Origin: Diabrotica undecimpunctata
Lineage: Eukaryota; Arthropoda; Insecta; Coleoptera; Chrysomelidae
Assembly (NCBI RefSeq): GCF_040954645.1
Contig: NC_092810.1
Location: 15,198,877 to 15,262,876 of the forward strand
DNA: 64,000 nt
Direction: 5' to 3'
The translations under genes and the position numbers were made by a program. Positions 22,738 through 33,040 of this stretch are shown one piece after another (the stretch's first letter is position 1; every line of letters begins with the position of its first letter). The notes below the pieces were generated by a model that worked only from the letters and a program-made list of their open reading frames with translations, did no database searches and was not told the DNA's origin.

Positions 22738-24627
22738 TTATTCAGAAATACAAAATTCACACTGAAATTCTTCATCATCTTCTGGATCTATTCCCGCACA
22801 TGCTTCATGAGCCCATTTCAGACAGGCCGAGCAACGTACCCATCCTTCTTCATTGGCTGATGAGGAGAACCACTCGTTACAGTAAAAACATTCAGCATCT
22901 TCACCATTGCCATCATCTTGTACTTGATGGTTACATTTATTTTTTTTCTTTCCCTTACCATCTTTGGAAGGACAAACTTTTATTTTTTTGTTACTTCTTT
23001 CACCATCTTCGTGCTTATCATCATTTATTTTTTTCTTAGCTTTTTCCTTTTTCATTGTTTCTATTGCCTCCTTCTTGTTTATTTCAAGTTCTAATTCTAG
23101 CTTATACGGACTAGATGTCAGTACAGCCGTTTTACCTTTTTTGGATTTCCTCTTTGGTTCCTTTAATTTACTTCTCTTTGGCAGAGGACGAATGTCTTTA
23201 GGGCTGTTTGCTCCAAATGAAGTTGTTGCTCTATTGTGTGCAGGGGAAATTGTCAATTGAAAATCGTTACCAGTATGAAGCTTTGCAACTGAGGTTGAAG
23301 CAATTACCTCATCTTGACTTTAGTGAGGCTCTGCAGTTGAAGTTGAAGGAATTGCCTCATCTTGACTTGACACTGGTAGACTATTATTCTCCAAATCTCT
23401 TTCAGTCGTAGCAGATGGTGCAAAATCGAGGTCTGTAAATATATTGGGATCATAAGGTACTATCCCACATTTTTTAAAAGCGTTAATAGCAGTCAAAGGT
23501 GTTGCAGCTTGTAAGAAAGCCTCACCAAAAATTTTAGAGATTTGGAAAGCTGTTACCACTCTGCCTGGGTTGTTATTAAGAAACTTTTCTAATGCCATAT
23601 CATAATATCGTGCTAAAGGAGCCATGACACCAACATCGGTTGGCTGCATTCGATGGGTGGAATGTGGAGGCAAACAAATGATATGTACATGTTTTTCCCT
23701 AGCCAAATTAATTACTTCTATGTTTTTTGTATGGCTGCTGTGTCCATCCAAAATCAATAAGATCGGATCGTCTTCACTTGGTTTCGTTTGTTGAAGAAAA
23801 TGTTGAAACCATATTAAAAAGAGTTCACTATTTATCCAGCCACTATCGCTACAGGCGAATATTGAACCTGGAGGTGCACCAGCTTGGAGTTCAACTTTCA
23901 TTCTCTTTCTTGCAAAGATTAACATCGGCGGTATGAAGATTCCTGATGATGACATGCAAATAACGGCTGTTGTTATTCCACTTCTATCAGCAGAAGTAAG
24001 CCGTCCAACTTGTTTCCGTCCTTTATGCGCCAAGATTTTACTATTACATTTGGGGACTGTACCTAGACCTGTTTCGTCACAGTTAAAAACACGCGTTGGA
24101 TTGACATGTTTAGAATCCAAAGTAGCTTTATACAGATCAAAAAATTGTTTTACATTGTAACGATTAAAAGCTTCAGCTCTTGCAGCAGATGTTGATTCGG
24201 GTTTACGTAATGAAAGCCCTGGGTGCCGTTTTCGAAATCCGTACGCCCAATCTAAACCTGCAAGTTTGTTTGTTTTATTATATGGATGGTCTATGTTATT
24301 TTTTTCGGCTAACTGGAAAGCTAGGTGACGAAGATCAAGCAAAGTAATTCCGTATAAACGCTTCTCCATATCTAAGATATAATTATACAATTCTTCTTCC
24401 TGTTCCTTGGTAAAAACCGTTTTGTAGAAACCTAGACCCTTTTCGTCAGGAGAAATTCTTGTTACTTTTTCTTTGCATCTGCGAATTAACGTTGCTTTCG
24501 GGATACCATAAACTTTACTAGCTTTTAAATAGCCCATTTCCCCAGCTTTAACTGTCCGGATAGCATTCTTCAAGGCAACAAGAGACCAGGATTGTTGCTC
24601 AGTTTTCCTCACATAATTTCGTACCAT
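22738..24627 (-). pseudogene. pogo-like transposase with C-terminal PHD finger, one in-frame stop
   Basis: The start is taken at Met 24,627 (MVRNYVRKTEQQSW), because the seven codons upstream sit in a CTTCTTTTGCAG splice acceptor. Order: psq-type helix-turn-helix (about residues 10-60: LKNAIRTV, KASKVYGIPKATLIRR), CENP-B/Tigger-like second DNA-binding region (about 75-160), DDE domain with D1 in FNCDETGL, D2 in LILDGHSSH and D3 in QPTDVGV (36 residues between D2 and D3), a low-complexity repeat (SQDEAIPSTS / SQDEVIASTS), a Lys-rich linker and a PHD-like C4HC3 finger (CFYC, CSAC, HEAC, CEFC). A single in-frame TAA at 23,320-23,322 lies between DDE and PHD parts; otherwise about 630 codons are open. 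It may be a recent nonsense change. Confidence 0.88.
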
Positions 24628-24677
24628 TTCTAACTGCAAAAGAAGCATATAATTAAAAAAGTGTCAAGAAAATATAA

Positions 24678-24715
24678 TGGGGCAATGTGAACCACTCCTA
24701 GTCCACGTTGCCCCA
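24678..24715. promoter_or_regulatory. Subterminal palindrome of the pogo element (right)
   Basis: TGGGGCAATGTGAAC and GTCCACGTTGCCCCA face each other across CACTCCTA, with two mismatches. Counterpart of the left palindrome, just upstream of the transposase start. Confidence 0.65.
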
Positions 24716-25084
24716 TGCGTAGTACACATTCAAAATATGGAAATTAACGTACCAGTTCACAACGTATCAAAAGCAAATCTTAATTATTAAAAGCACATTT
24801 TACAAGCAACACCACAGTATCAAAAAGTTAAAATAATCATGTCTACTTACCGAGAAATCTTTAGTCAAAAGTAGTAAATTCCTTAGATCAGCAGCGACGA
24901 AACACGTGTTTTTAATTATAACACGTCTGAACGTACTCCCCGTGCGTTCACACTCATACTAAAAGTAGATAAGATATCTACACATATTTGTAGTAATTAC
25001 TAGATGCAGTGTTGCCAATTTTAAACAAAATAACCGATGTGGTTTACATTACCCCCATGGTCCATGATGCCCCATCCTCCCCTA

Positions 25085-25639
25085 TACCAACCGTTTTTAT
25101 ATAATTAATATATTTTATCGGGAACTTGCTTAAATCGTTATAATTTTCACCATTTTAAATTGAAAACAGTTTAAAAAATACAAAATTTAATGATTCTACA
25201 TTTTATACACGGTACTGACTGCTTGTTTTTCTACAAAGCGGTATTTCTAAATTATTTATGTACACTACAGAAAAAGGTGCATCGTCTATTTATAATTTAT
25301 TCCAAAAGTCGAGATAAATTAGCTTGTTCTACTAATTGAACTCTAAATTTAGTTAGACTAATGTGTGCAATATATCTATGTGGAATTTTCTTGTGTATCT
25401 TATCAAGTAATTATTTCTCCTCAATGTTTCTTGTAGTTTGGTTTCAAAATTTCGATCGCTATCAAGTCCAAGACCCCAGTTTTATTTTTAAAAATGCAGA
25501 TAATAAAAATACTATGTCAGTGTTGACGTTGGATGGATTGAGTAGCTTAGCGTTTATATTGCCGGTCCAAAGCCCACATAACGAAGAAAGATTCTCTGGT
25601 GAGGCACCCTCACATTGAAAATTTCTGACCTTACTGTAC
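25085..25639. other. No recognisable feature
   Basis: AT-rich, no supported frame. Confidence 0.4.
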
Positions 25640-25960
25640 CGCCTAACTGTAACCCTTACTGTAACCTCTTATGGTCTGTCTGTATATTTACGTATTTCAT
25701 AGAAGATAGCTTAGTATTTTGCTGCTATTTTCCATTCAATAGTGCTGTTTTTCACTGTCATCTATTCGTCTGGGTTATCTTTTCTCTTTTCAAAGATGAC
25801 CGCTTGTTTCATCTCTAAATTGATGGCCATTTTCCAATGGATACGCCATTCCTATATGTTATTAAATGTTGTACGTAGGTTACTTACTGCTACATCTAGG
25901 TTCCTGTGTTTCCATGCAATCCATGTGTCGTCAGCATAAGGGCTGTACCCGTGTGTTAAA
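25640..25960 (-). pseudogene. Jockey-like reverse transcriptase fragment
   Basis: The minus-strand frame reads YADDTWIAWKHRNLDVAVSN, then LRTTFNNI-stop-EWRIHWKMAI and MKQAVIFEKRKD. This is the RT catalytic box followed by the '..VAxxxLQxxLNxxxEWxxxWxIxxNxxKxxxVxF' stretch of Jockey-type LINEs. Only about 100 codons remain. Confidence 0.6.
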
Positions 25961-26133
25961 GAAGATCACTGATACTACATATTAGTCGTACTTTAAAAAG
26001 AGTTTTACGCAACAATGTTCCATCCAACAATGTTCCACTTTACCAAAAGTTTCTCTTGGTTTTTTTAATATAAATTTTTGTTTTAATTACTATTTAACTG
26101 GGAATAAGCCACAATTAAAGGTTAAAATACGTT

Positions 26134-26176
26134 TATTGACGTTTCAATTTCCACTTCGGAAATTGTTCTCAAAATA
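26134..26176 (-). ncRNA. Hammerhead-like motif in the left terminal repeat
   Basis: Inverted copy of the motif at 27,245-27,287. The only difference between the two 243-bp repeats (CGTT/TGTT) falls in this motif, just after box 1. Confidence 0.45.
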
Positions 26177-26654
26177 CAAACATTAGTAAATTAAACAAAT
26201 TTTGTTTTTGTTACTTAGTGAAAAATTCTTCTATTAATTTAATTTTATCTGACTCATCTATATTGACAATTCAGACATACATTATACATTTTAAAGTAGA
26301 CGACTTTAAAATGATATTGCCAATATTGTTGAGTTGCATTCCTGGGACGACTTTACTTATAAGATAGTTCATTCGATTACATGAAATCAACTTTAACTTG
26401 AGAATATCCGTCAGAAAAGATCATAACATGTAATTCGTCTTTAAAAAGACAAATACATGCCATGATGACAGTAAAATTCTCCTGTTAGTGATTCCATAGT
26501 AAATTATGAGGGAAAAACCAGGAAAAAAACCTCATAATACTGTCCCGACATGGTAAGTATTTGATCTTGCATTTATTTTACCTTCAATAAATACCAAATT
26601 CCGATTTTTATATGTTTGTTATTTAAAAAATATAAATGATGTATTCTCTATATG

Positions 26655-27203
26655 TTACTGACTTACCAATACTGGTATTTTCTTTTTAATAACTTCCTCT
26701 TTCAATATGGGTAACCAGATCCTACTACATTCTGCCGAGGAATTCGCGACACAATTGGTCTCATTTAGCATAATTAGAGCCGCTTCTTTGATTTTTCTCT
26801 TTTTACCATCCGTTTCTTTTAGGACTATATTTGAATCATTCCATTGAACCCTATGTTCATTATCCCATGCATGTTTACATATTTGAGATCTATCAAATTC
26901 TGTATTTTTAATATAGGATTGATGTTCACTTATTCTAACATTTAATGGCCTTGATGTTTCACCTAAATAAAACTGATCGCATTCACAAGGTATTTTATAA
27001 ATGCAATTCTTTGTCCTTTCTTGTTCATTGTTAGGTTTGGTTTTGGACAAAATAGATCTCAACGTGTTTGTTGTTTTGAATGTTGTTATTATTAATATTG
27101 GCAATATCATTTTAAAGTCGTCTACTTTAAAATGTATAATGTATGTCTGAATTGTCAATATAGATGAGTCAGATAAAATTAAATTAATAGAAGAATTTTT
27201 CAC
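26655..27203 (-). CDS. GIY-YIG endonuclease domain of the Penelope-like element (truncated ORF)
   Basis: 182 codons, open. The first ~45 residues fall in the inverted repeat and its edge and are probably not native protein. From about residue 65 the GIY-YIG fold is clear: NCIYKIPCECDQFYLGETSR, then RISEHQSYI, the ICKHAWDNEHRVQW helix and KIKEAALIMLNETNCVAN. IYK/YLG, the Arg (VRISEH) and a downstream Glu (KEAALI) match the catalytic arrangement. This nuclease nicks DNA for target-primed reverse transcription. The RT domain that should precede it is absent (5' truncation), so the copy cannot move alone. Confidence 0.75.
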   Translation of the reverse strand: MKNSSINLILSDSSILTIQTYIIHFKVDDFKMILPILIITTFKTTNTLRSILSKTKPNNEQERTKNCIYKIPCECDQFYLGETSRPLNVRISEHQSYIKNTEFDRSQICKHAWDNEHRVQWNDSNIVLKETDGKKRKIKEAALIMLNETNCVANSSAECSRIWLPILKEEVIKKKIPVLVSQ

Positions 27204-27244
27204 TAAGTAACAAAAACAAAATTTGTTTAATTTACTAATGTTTG

Positions 27245-27287
27245 TATTTTGAGAACGATTTCCGAAGTGGAAATTGAAACGTCAATA
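27245..27287 (+). ncRNA. Hammerhead-like motif in the right terminal repeat
   Basis: UAUU / UUGAGAAC / stem II AUUUCC-GAAGU-GGAAAU / GAAA / CGUC / AAUA. Outer stem UAUU-AAUA and a 6-bp stem II pair perfectly. Compared with a canonical hammerhead (CUGANGA ... GAAA ... UH), box 1 starts with U and is followed by one extra nucleotide, and stem III would be ACGU only. Confidence 0.45.
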
Positions 27288-27389
27288 AACGTATTTTAAC
27301 CTTTAATTGTGGCTTATTCCCAGTTAAATAGTAATTAATTTAAAATGCCACAAGAAAATAGCTTCAGAACAATATAAATTTTTGTTTTA

Positions 27390-27933
27390 TTTCTACAAGT
27401 TTATGAACACCCTATTTATATGTTAATAATACTGTATTACCAATGCTGCCCTTTGTCCTGTATCATACTTAAACTAAACTAATATTTAGAATGTCTTTCA
27501 AAGCCGACAAAGAAATTACCATTGTTTTTAAAATCCTATCAAGGAACAAATGTTTTACAAAACATTGTAACAATAAACCTTCCTTTAGAAGTGATTGATA
27601 TTTGTTTTATAATCAGCAATCGTTTGTGTTCTTGTTGTTGTCTGTGTTGTTTATTTTCCCAAGCTCATCATATCCCGTTGCCGGGTACAGCACGGCATTC
27701 CCTCGTTTATTTATAACTCGCTCTTAAGATTAATCATTTGTTGGTACAGTTTTAGAAATCTCGTTGTCTCATAGCTTTGCTGTGGCAGTGGTGGATGAAC
27801 GTTAGGGTAGCTTGCGTGACGGCTACTATAAAAACCATAAAAATAAACTTGATGCCGCTGTGAGAATCTGTTACTTGAGATACATTTTTAAAGGAAAATT
27901 TTGGGATTTGCGAAAGTGAAAGTATATTACATA
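27390..27933. other. No recognisable feature
   Basis: No supported frame or repeat. Confidence 0.4.
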
Positions 27934-27935
27934 TG

Positions 27936-27971
<36 letters not shown>

Positions 27972-27972
27972 G

Positions 27973-28037
<65 letters not shown>
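27934..28037. repeat. (AT)n microsatellite with interruptions
   Basis: AT run with short AC, GA and TAATAT interruptions. Confidence 0.95.
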
Positions 28038-28039
<2 letters not shown>

Positions 28040-28040
<1 letters not shown>

Positions 28041-29508
28041 TGTTGTACTTTTGAATGTCCATAAGCAATAAAAAACCGATATACAAATTTTATTACTTAA
28101 ATAAAAATTAAAATTATTGATATTTCATAAAGACACGGGCATATAAATTTTCAAACATCCTGTATAAGACAAAATATGTATTTTAAGTTGTTCGAAGAAT
28201 TGTTCATTAGGCCTCAGAGACAAGACTTTCAAATATTATCGATAAGAAATTTAAATAAGTCGGTTATTGTGGAATGGATTTACCCGGAATAAAAGTGTAT
28301 ATAGAAAATGTTGAAACAATAGACCGGGATTTGCGGTGGTTTTTCTTCCCGAAAGATTATATCGGTAAAAGTTTATTAACAAAAGACATTGAATTGAGAA
28401 ACAGGTATCGTTTGTAGCTATTAGTAAGAAATATTTGTAAAGCAGATAGATTTAGTTAGAATAATTAAAGAAGGTTGTTTTCTGGAATTACCCGAATGAC
28501 GTTTTATAGAGAGAGTTGGTTGGTAACGATATACGTCACAGAGGTGGATGATTTTTATTGGTCAATTTTTGAATGCAAGGAGGTTGGTTTTGACTATAAG
28601 ATAGGAGAGAGAAAAAAAGGTTAGTTAGTCAGTTTTAGTCGTCCAAGAAGGAAGGAGCTTTGTGATTTGTGTTTGTTTGAAGTTCCGAAGACGTAATTTA
28701 CCGGGTGTGTTTATTTGCTGTGTAAAAGCTGACCAGTGTGAGGAACGGGGTACAGAGAGATAGAAAACCAAAGGGTATAAGAATATTAATAGCAGACGAA
28801 GCCGGAAACATTTGGAGTTGTAAACAGGCGCGGAGATTGGCTCAAAAGGAGGCTGCATAGACTAACACGAGTTGTTGGGTTGCAGATACAGTGACAGATA
28901 GGAGAAAGGTGTACGTCATCTGGACCACAATAGGAGCAGAAGCAGAGAAAGGATTTTTTTGTTGTGGCGTGGCCATAGAATTGCAACGGCAGAGAAGGAA
29001 AGGTCAGTCAATTTTCATTAGAGCCGGAGTGTGATTTTCATTTATTAATTAAATAAATTGAATAAATAATAGAGACAGTTAATTTTGCGATCACTTAAAA
29101 AAAAAGGAATTATAAAAAGAGCTTAGTTATAACACATATTACAAATCAATGTAAAATAACATTTGGGTCCATGATAGAAAACAACTTCTCATATATTTAA
29201 AGTTAGTATATTGCAAATATTACAGGATTGATTGTTATATAAAATTTCATTAAAATAAAGGACATCTCACATAAAGTTCAGTTGAAATTCTATGTATTTT
29301 ATTCAGGTCATATTACCTATCCCGATTAGGAAGCCAATTGGAAAATATTTTGAATCCACGATCAAAGGTAAATAGTACAATTTAAATAGCCTGAGACTGT
29401 AATTAATTAATGCTGATTTATTGTGATAAATTGGAGATTAGATCATTTAATAAATATAGACAGGATTTTTCCTAAGTAAGCAATATAATACAATTTAAAT
29501 AGCATAAC
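28040..29508. other. No gene recognised; purine-rich stretch and a 15-bp direct repeat
   Basis: 28,560-29,040 is GA-rich and less AT-rich than its surroundings, without a long frame. TACAATTTAAATAGC occurs at 29,376-29,390 and 29,489-29,503, 113 bp apart. Confidence 0.4.
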
Positions 29509-29760
29509 AATATATATAAATATATATATATATATGAAAATTACTTAGTTCTCGGGAAGAACCGCGTTGAGAATTTATTACTCGACGTTTCGGCACCCAT
29601 TTTGGAGCCATTATCAAGAGTGATACGGTTCGGTTCGAGTTCGGGGTCTCAATCTGCCTACTCTCCTCACTCGAGACGTACCAGTATCGTGTTCTGTATT
29701 GCAAGAACTGTCTCTCGGCACTGAGGTCTCAATCTGCCTACTCCTCACTCGACACTGACA
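29509..29760 (-). mobile_element. SINE-like element carrying a hammerhead-like motif
   Basis: On the minus strand: GAGTG/GTCGAG-rich leader (about 29,760-29,660), block A GGCAGATTGAGACCCCGAA (29,640-29,658), the hammerhead-like motif, block B ACGCGGTTCTTCCCG (29,553-29,567) and an (AT)n tail. Blocks A and B recur in the same order around the motif at 36,781-37,016, so the two loci belong to one family. There is no ORF. It could equally be the 3' end of a Penelope-like element. Confidence 0.6.
29580..29621 (-). ncRNA. Hammerhead-like motif
   Basis: ACUC / UUGAUAAU / stem II GGCUCC...GGGUGCC / GAAA / CGUC / GAGU. The outer stem ACUC-GAGU is perfect; stem II pairs GGC with GCC and continues with a bulge. 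Confidence 0.5.
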
Positions 29761-30204
29761 CTCCTTGACACTCGACACTCATTCTAGGCTGAGCTTTTCA
29801 TCAAGAATAGTTTATAAAATGTAAGATAGACTTTTCTTCATTTGTATACAATTTTTTGGGACACACTGTATATCATACCTCACCAAAAATCATTCCCTTG
29901 TCCTTTTAGTCATCAAATTGTTGTGTAAATTATTTGAAACTCATTTTTTCAGATATCAAACTAAAAATACCCAATATCACTGTGATCATCCACAACATGG
30001 TAAAATTTTTAATATCTACGGAGTGATTATCAACCCGTACAATGATTGTAATGTTTCATCCTTTTCTGGCCGAATACTTTCTCTCTCTGCGCACTCGAAG
30101 CTCTGCCCGTTTCACGAGATTCCTGTTTGCCAGTACATTGCGTTTTTCAAAAAAAAAATCGTTGCAGAAAATGAACTGTTCGACGAATCTTTCACGTAGT
30201 TGAC
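29761..30204. other. Little recognisable; may include the body of the piggyBac relic that follows
   Basis: The open frame 29,918-30,199 (93 codons) has no motif I recognise. It directly precedes a piggyBac cysteine-rich tail, so it may be frameshifted transposase sequence. Confidence 0.3.
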
Positions 30205-30345
30205 ATGGCCCTAACAAAACCCAGGTTGTATAGGAAAATCAAGATGGAAATGTCAGAAGTGCAATGTCCATTTGTGCCTTCAAAAGGAAAGAAATTGCTT
30301 TTTTTGTTTCATATGCGCCAATTTTTTAGATTTGTTAAGTACTTT
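30205..30345 (+). pseudogene. piggyBac transposase cysteine-rich C-terminus
   Basis: GCIGKSRWKCQKCNVHLC followed by LQKERNCFFCF: the C-x2-C ... LCL...RNCF pattern closing many piggyBac transposases. Fragment only; a different subfamily from those at 3,525 and 56,818. Confidence 0.55.
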
Positions 30346-30349
30346 TGGA

Positions 30350-31157
30350 TACAAATGAACCCATAATCTTTTTTTTTATATATATACATGTTATATTTTT
30401 TTATTGTCCAAAAAGTGCTATATGAACTGTTTTAAGTACATTTTTAAAACAAACTATATTTTTTCGTTTGCTGAAAAGTTTTACGTAGATTTTTAATAGA
30501 AACGTTTTGTTACCAAATCTGCTCGGCAGCCAACGAGTTATAGGTTATCGCTATCTTTTTGAAATAAATAATATTAAATCAGAAGTGCACGCCTTCAACG
30601 AAGTTCACCGTTTTGTAGTTAGACCACACAAACCTTTCTAAATGTGTCTAAAATATTTTACTTCATTTTATCTGTAAACTAGTGCAATAACTTCTCCTAA
30701 AAAAACATTGGTTTCCCCTCAAAATTAAAAGAAACCAAATAAATCGTGTATTATGGTTTTCGGGATGGTTGTTTATTGTGTTGTAAAAGTCAAAGTTAGA
30801 TAAACGATTTGACAGTCACTCCTATATCCGCCCTTGGTATCCGTCAGTGTTGCTCAGTCATTTACGAACATCTGGCACAAATTTAAATAAGAAGTATAAA
30901 TTACTTTGTATTCGCACCTGTGCAGTGTGCATTCAGTCGGCAATTCTAAAATAGAAAATTAATTATTACAAAACAGAACGAATGCACTTCTTATTTACAT
31001 TGGCGTACTGACACATTTCACATTTTTTCAATGGCGTGGAATGTAAACGAACACTTAGTATTATTTTTAACTATACGTCTTGAGGTTTTTTCAGCCGTGA
31101 AGATGTAATTAATCGTCCATGTTACAAGTAACAGGTGCCACTGTATTTTACGTATTG
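30350..31157. other. No recognisable feature
   Basis: AT-rich, no supported frame. Confidence 0.4.
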
Positions 31158-31159
31158 TA

Positions 31160-32249
31160 CGAGGTCTGGCTATTAAATCACGAGACTGATTATGAAAAAG
31201 AGTTTTATTTCAAAAGTTATTCTACAATTGAATGCTATCCTTCAATATATTCCCCTTCCCTCGCCACCGTTCCATTCGTTTTTTCCTTTCCTTTTCTCCT
31301 TTTAAGGCAGACTTGATCTTCGGAAACAGAAAAAAGTCACAGGGTGCTAAATCAGGTGAGTACGGCGGGTGTTCCAGCACTGTAATGCCTCTAGGGGCTA
31401 AATAACGCTTTACAGACAGCGAGTTATGGGCAGGTGCGTTGTTCTGGTAAGAGATCTTGTTTTTCCACTACTAAAGCCGTTTCTTACGAACTCGCTCTGG
31501 CAGCGTTGCCAAAACTTTCAAATAGTAAGTTTGGTTTACAGTTTGACCCTCTGGAACCCATTCAGTTAATGCCGTTAATGTCGAAAAAAAAAACGATTAG
31601 CATGGCTTTTCTCTCAAGAACTTAATGAAACCTCTCAAGAAAATATGAGCAGATCTGTTGACAAACGAGCTTTTGGTCAGGGGTCAAATTTTTTTAGACC
31701 AACTTGGCACAGACTTTCTTCATGTTTAATTCGTCATGTAAAATTTTTGCTGACAGTTTCTTTACCGGCGTTTACAGTCTCAGCAATCATCCGAATGCTC
31801 ATACGATGATCTCCGCGAAAAATTTCATTTATTTTGGTCACTGTTTGCGGAGTTGAAACAGAGACAGGTCGACCTAGACGTTGGTCATCTTCGGCGCTCT
31901 CTCAGCTTTCAGAAAACCGTTTATACCACTAGAAAACACGCGCACGAGATAGAGAATTCTCAACATAGGTCTCTTTCAACAAATTATAGCAAATTAGTCG
32001 TAGTTTTTTTTTAATTTAAAGAGAAATTTCACATTAATCCGTTGCTCATGTTTTTCGTCACACATTGTTATCGAAACGAGAAAAAAACACGTTCTTTTCT
32101 AACTTCTACAGAAAAAATAGTACTTCAGCAACAAAAATGTGTTTTCGTAGGTACTGAAAGAGTAGACACTTCCAGCTATCCAATGCTGTATTCGTTTCCC
32201 ACTCTTCCCCTGTGGGATTTATAATTCTCTATTTAATAGCCAGACCTCG
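31160..32249 (-). mobile_element. mariner-like element
   Basis: TA target sites at 31,158-31,159 and 32,250-32,251. Perfect 19-bp terminal inverted repeats CGAGGTCTGGCTATTAAAT (31,160-31,178; 32,231-32,249). 1090 bp, slightly shorter than the usual 1.2-1.3 kb, so small deletions are likely. Transposase on the minus strand. Confidence 0.93.
31290..32110 (-). pseudogene. mariner transposase (decayed)
   Basis: The minus strand shows NNAPAHNSLSVKRYLAPRG, then ITVLEHPPYSPDLAPCDFF (about 31,340-31,450). This is the mariner catalytic region with the third Asp in the SPDLAPCDF box (DD34D family). The N-terminal HTH portion (about 31,800-32,000) is readable only in short pieces around AETVNAG and GDHRMSIR. 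No long frame remains; the plus-strand ORFs here are shadows. Confidence 0.75.
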
Positions 32250-32252
32250 TAT

Positions 32253-32611
32253 ATTGGTGTAATTTGTATACCGAGTAGGTAAAAAAATGGGCTTTTTCTT
32301 CATACTCAATACTTGGTAGTTTATACAGTGTGTCAATTTTAAAACTTGCAATGGGCTATATCTCACAAAAAAATTTGATATCGAAAAATGCTTGAAACTA
32401 TTTCTAGGATAGGAAAGGGGAACTAAAAGGACATGAAAGAGAACTCACCCCCATTAACCCCCTAGGCCACACGACAACCAAAAAAGTTTAAATTGCATAT
32501 TGCTACATTTAAAACATCATTGAAAAGACTATAAAAAAATGCTGTCCAATGGTATAAATAATACATAATGATGGTATTACATTTTTATTTTGATGCAGGG
32601 CAGCGTTAAGT
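32253..32611. other. No recognisable feature
   Basis: No supported frame or terminal repeat. Confidence 0.4.
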
Positions 32612-32652
32612 CGCTTTTACGTATTTTAACCTCTTTAGGTCTCATCAGAGCG
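32612..32652 (-). ncRNA. Hammerhead-like motif, second type
   Basis: On the minus strand: CGCU / CUGAUGA / stem II GACCU-AAAG-AGGUU / AAAA (GAAA expected) / UACGUA / AA / AGCG. Box 1 is canonical and directly abuts stem II. CGCU-AGCG forms the outer stem. Box 2 and the UH cleavage position are mutated, so no activity is expected. Confidence 0.5.
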
Positions 32653-32766
32653 GCATATGCTGCTGCTCTGAATCAAAACAAAATCTATCCCGTCATAGGA
32701 CAATAATTATGGAAATAATTATTTACGGACGTTAGAAAGGCATCTAATAACAACAACAGAAATCAT

Positions 32767-32826
32767 AAGATTTCCCACTTGGCGAAACTGAAACTGAAAC
32801 TTCAGTTTCGCCAAGTAGGAAATCTT
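32767..32826. repeat. Long hairpin, 26-bp arms
   Basis: Arms 32,767-32,792 and 32,801-32,826 match with one mismatch, loop ACTGAAAC. The arm core is CTTGGCGAAACTGAA. It lies just upstream of the IS630-like fragment. Confidence 0.85.
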
Positions 32827-32904
32827 TTAGACTTAAATCCGAAAATGCAACATTTGTATACTCTCATGAGACATGAATGTTTGCAAAGGGTGGAATATAA
32901 ATAA

Positions 32905-33040
32905 TTTGGCAAGACGACAGCATAAAATTATATCAAGTTATAGACATCAAGTACTACAGTTATCAAAGCATTACTGCCAGTTGAATCTCATTGAACACAT
33001 CTGGGGTATATGTAATACGGATTATGATAATCACGTTGGA
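32905..33040 (+). pseudogene. IS630-like transposase, DDE third-motif fragment
   Basis: RHQVLQLSKHYCQLNLIEHIW corresponds to GMTVLRSPPYHCELNPIELVW in the element at 40,687-42,053, so it carries the catalytic Glu region. It is cut at 33,040 by the LINE and resumes at 34,338. Confidence 0.65.

Larger units (their letters stand above)
22381..25082 (-). mobile_element. pogo-like element, nearly complete
   Basis: TA target sites at 22,379-22,380 and 25,083-25,084. Terminal inverted repeats GGGGAGGATGGGGCATTGTG (left) and, reverse complemented, GGGGAGGATGGGGCATCATG (right). 2702 bp. Internal inverted copies of the GGGGCAATGTGAAC motif occur at 22,567-22,603 and 24,678-24,715. One transposase gene on the minus strand with a probable 5' UTR intron. 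Confidence 0.93.
26086..27370 (-). mobile_element. Penelope-like element with 243-bp inverted terminal repeats
   Basis: A perfect 19-bp direct repeat AATATAAATTTTTGTTTTA flanks it (26,067-26,085 and 27,371-27,389). Inverted repeats 26,085-26,327 and 27,094-27,336 are 243 bp each and, compared base by base, differ at one position. The centre encodes a GIY-YIG domain. Penelope-like elements are known for terminal repeats in inverted or direct orientation and for a C-terminal GIY-YIG nuclease; the RT part is missing here. Near-identity of the repeats and an intact target duplication suggest a young insertion. Confidence 0.88.

Noticed and set aside
23320..23322. Programmed stop read-through in the pogo transposase
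   Set aside because: TAA followed by AGT is not a known read-through context; a simple nonsense change is likelier.
25361..25939. Plus-strand small ORFs
   Set aside because: No motif; partly antisense to the Jockey-like RT fragment.
28560..29040. Possible LTR or retroelement leader
   Set aside because: GA-rich and compositionally distinct, but no second copy, no TG..CA ends and no primer-binding site found.
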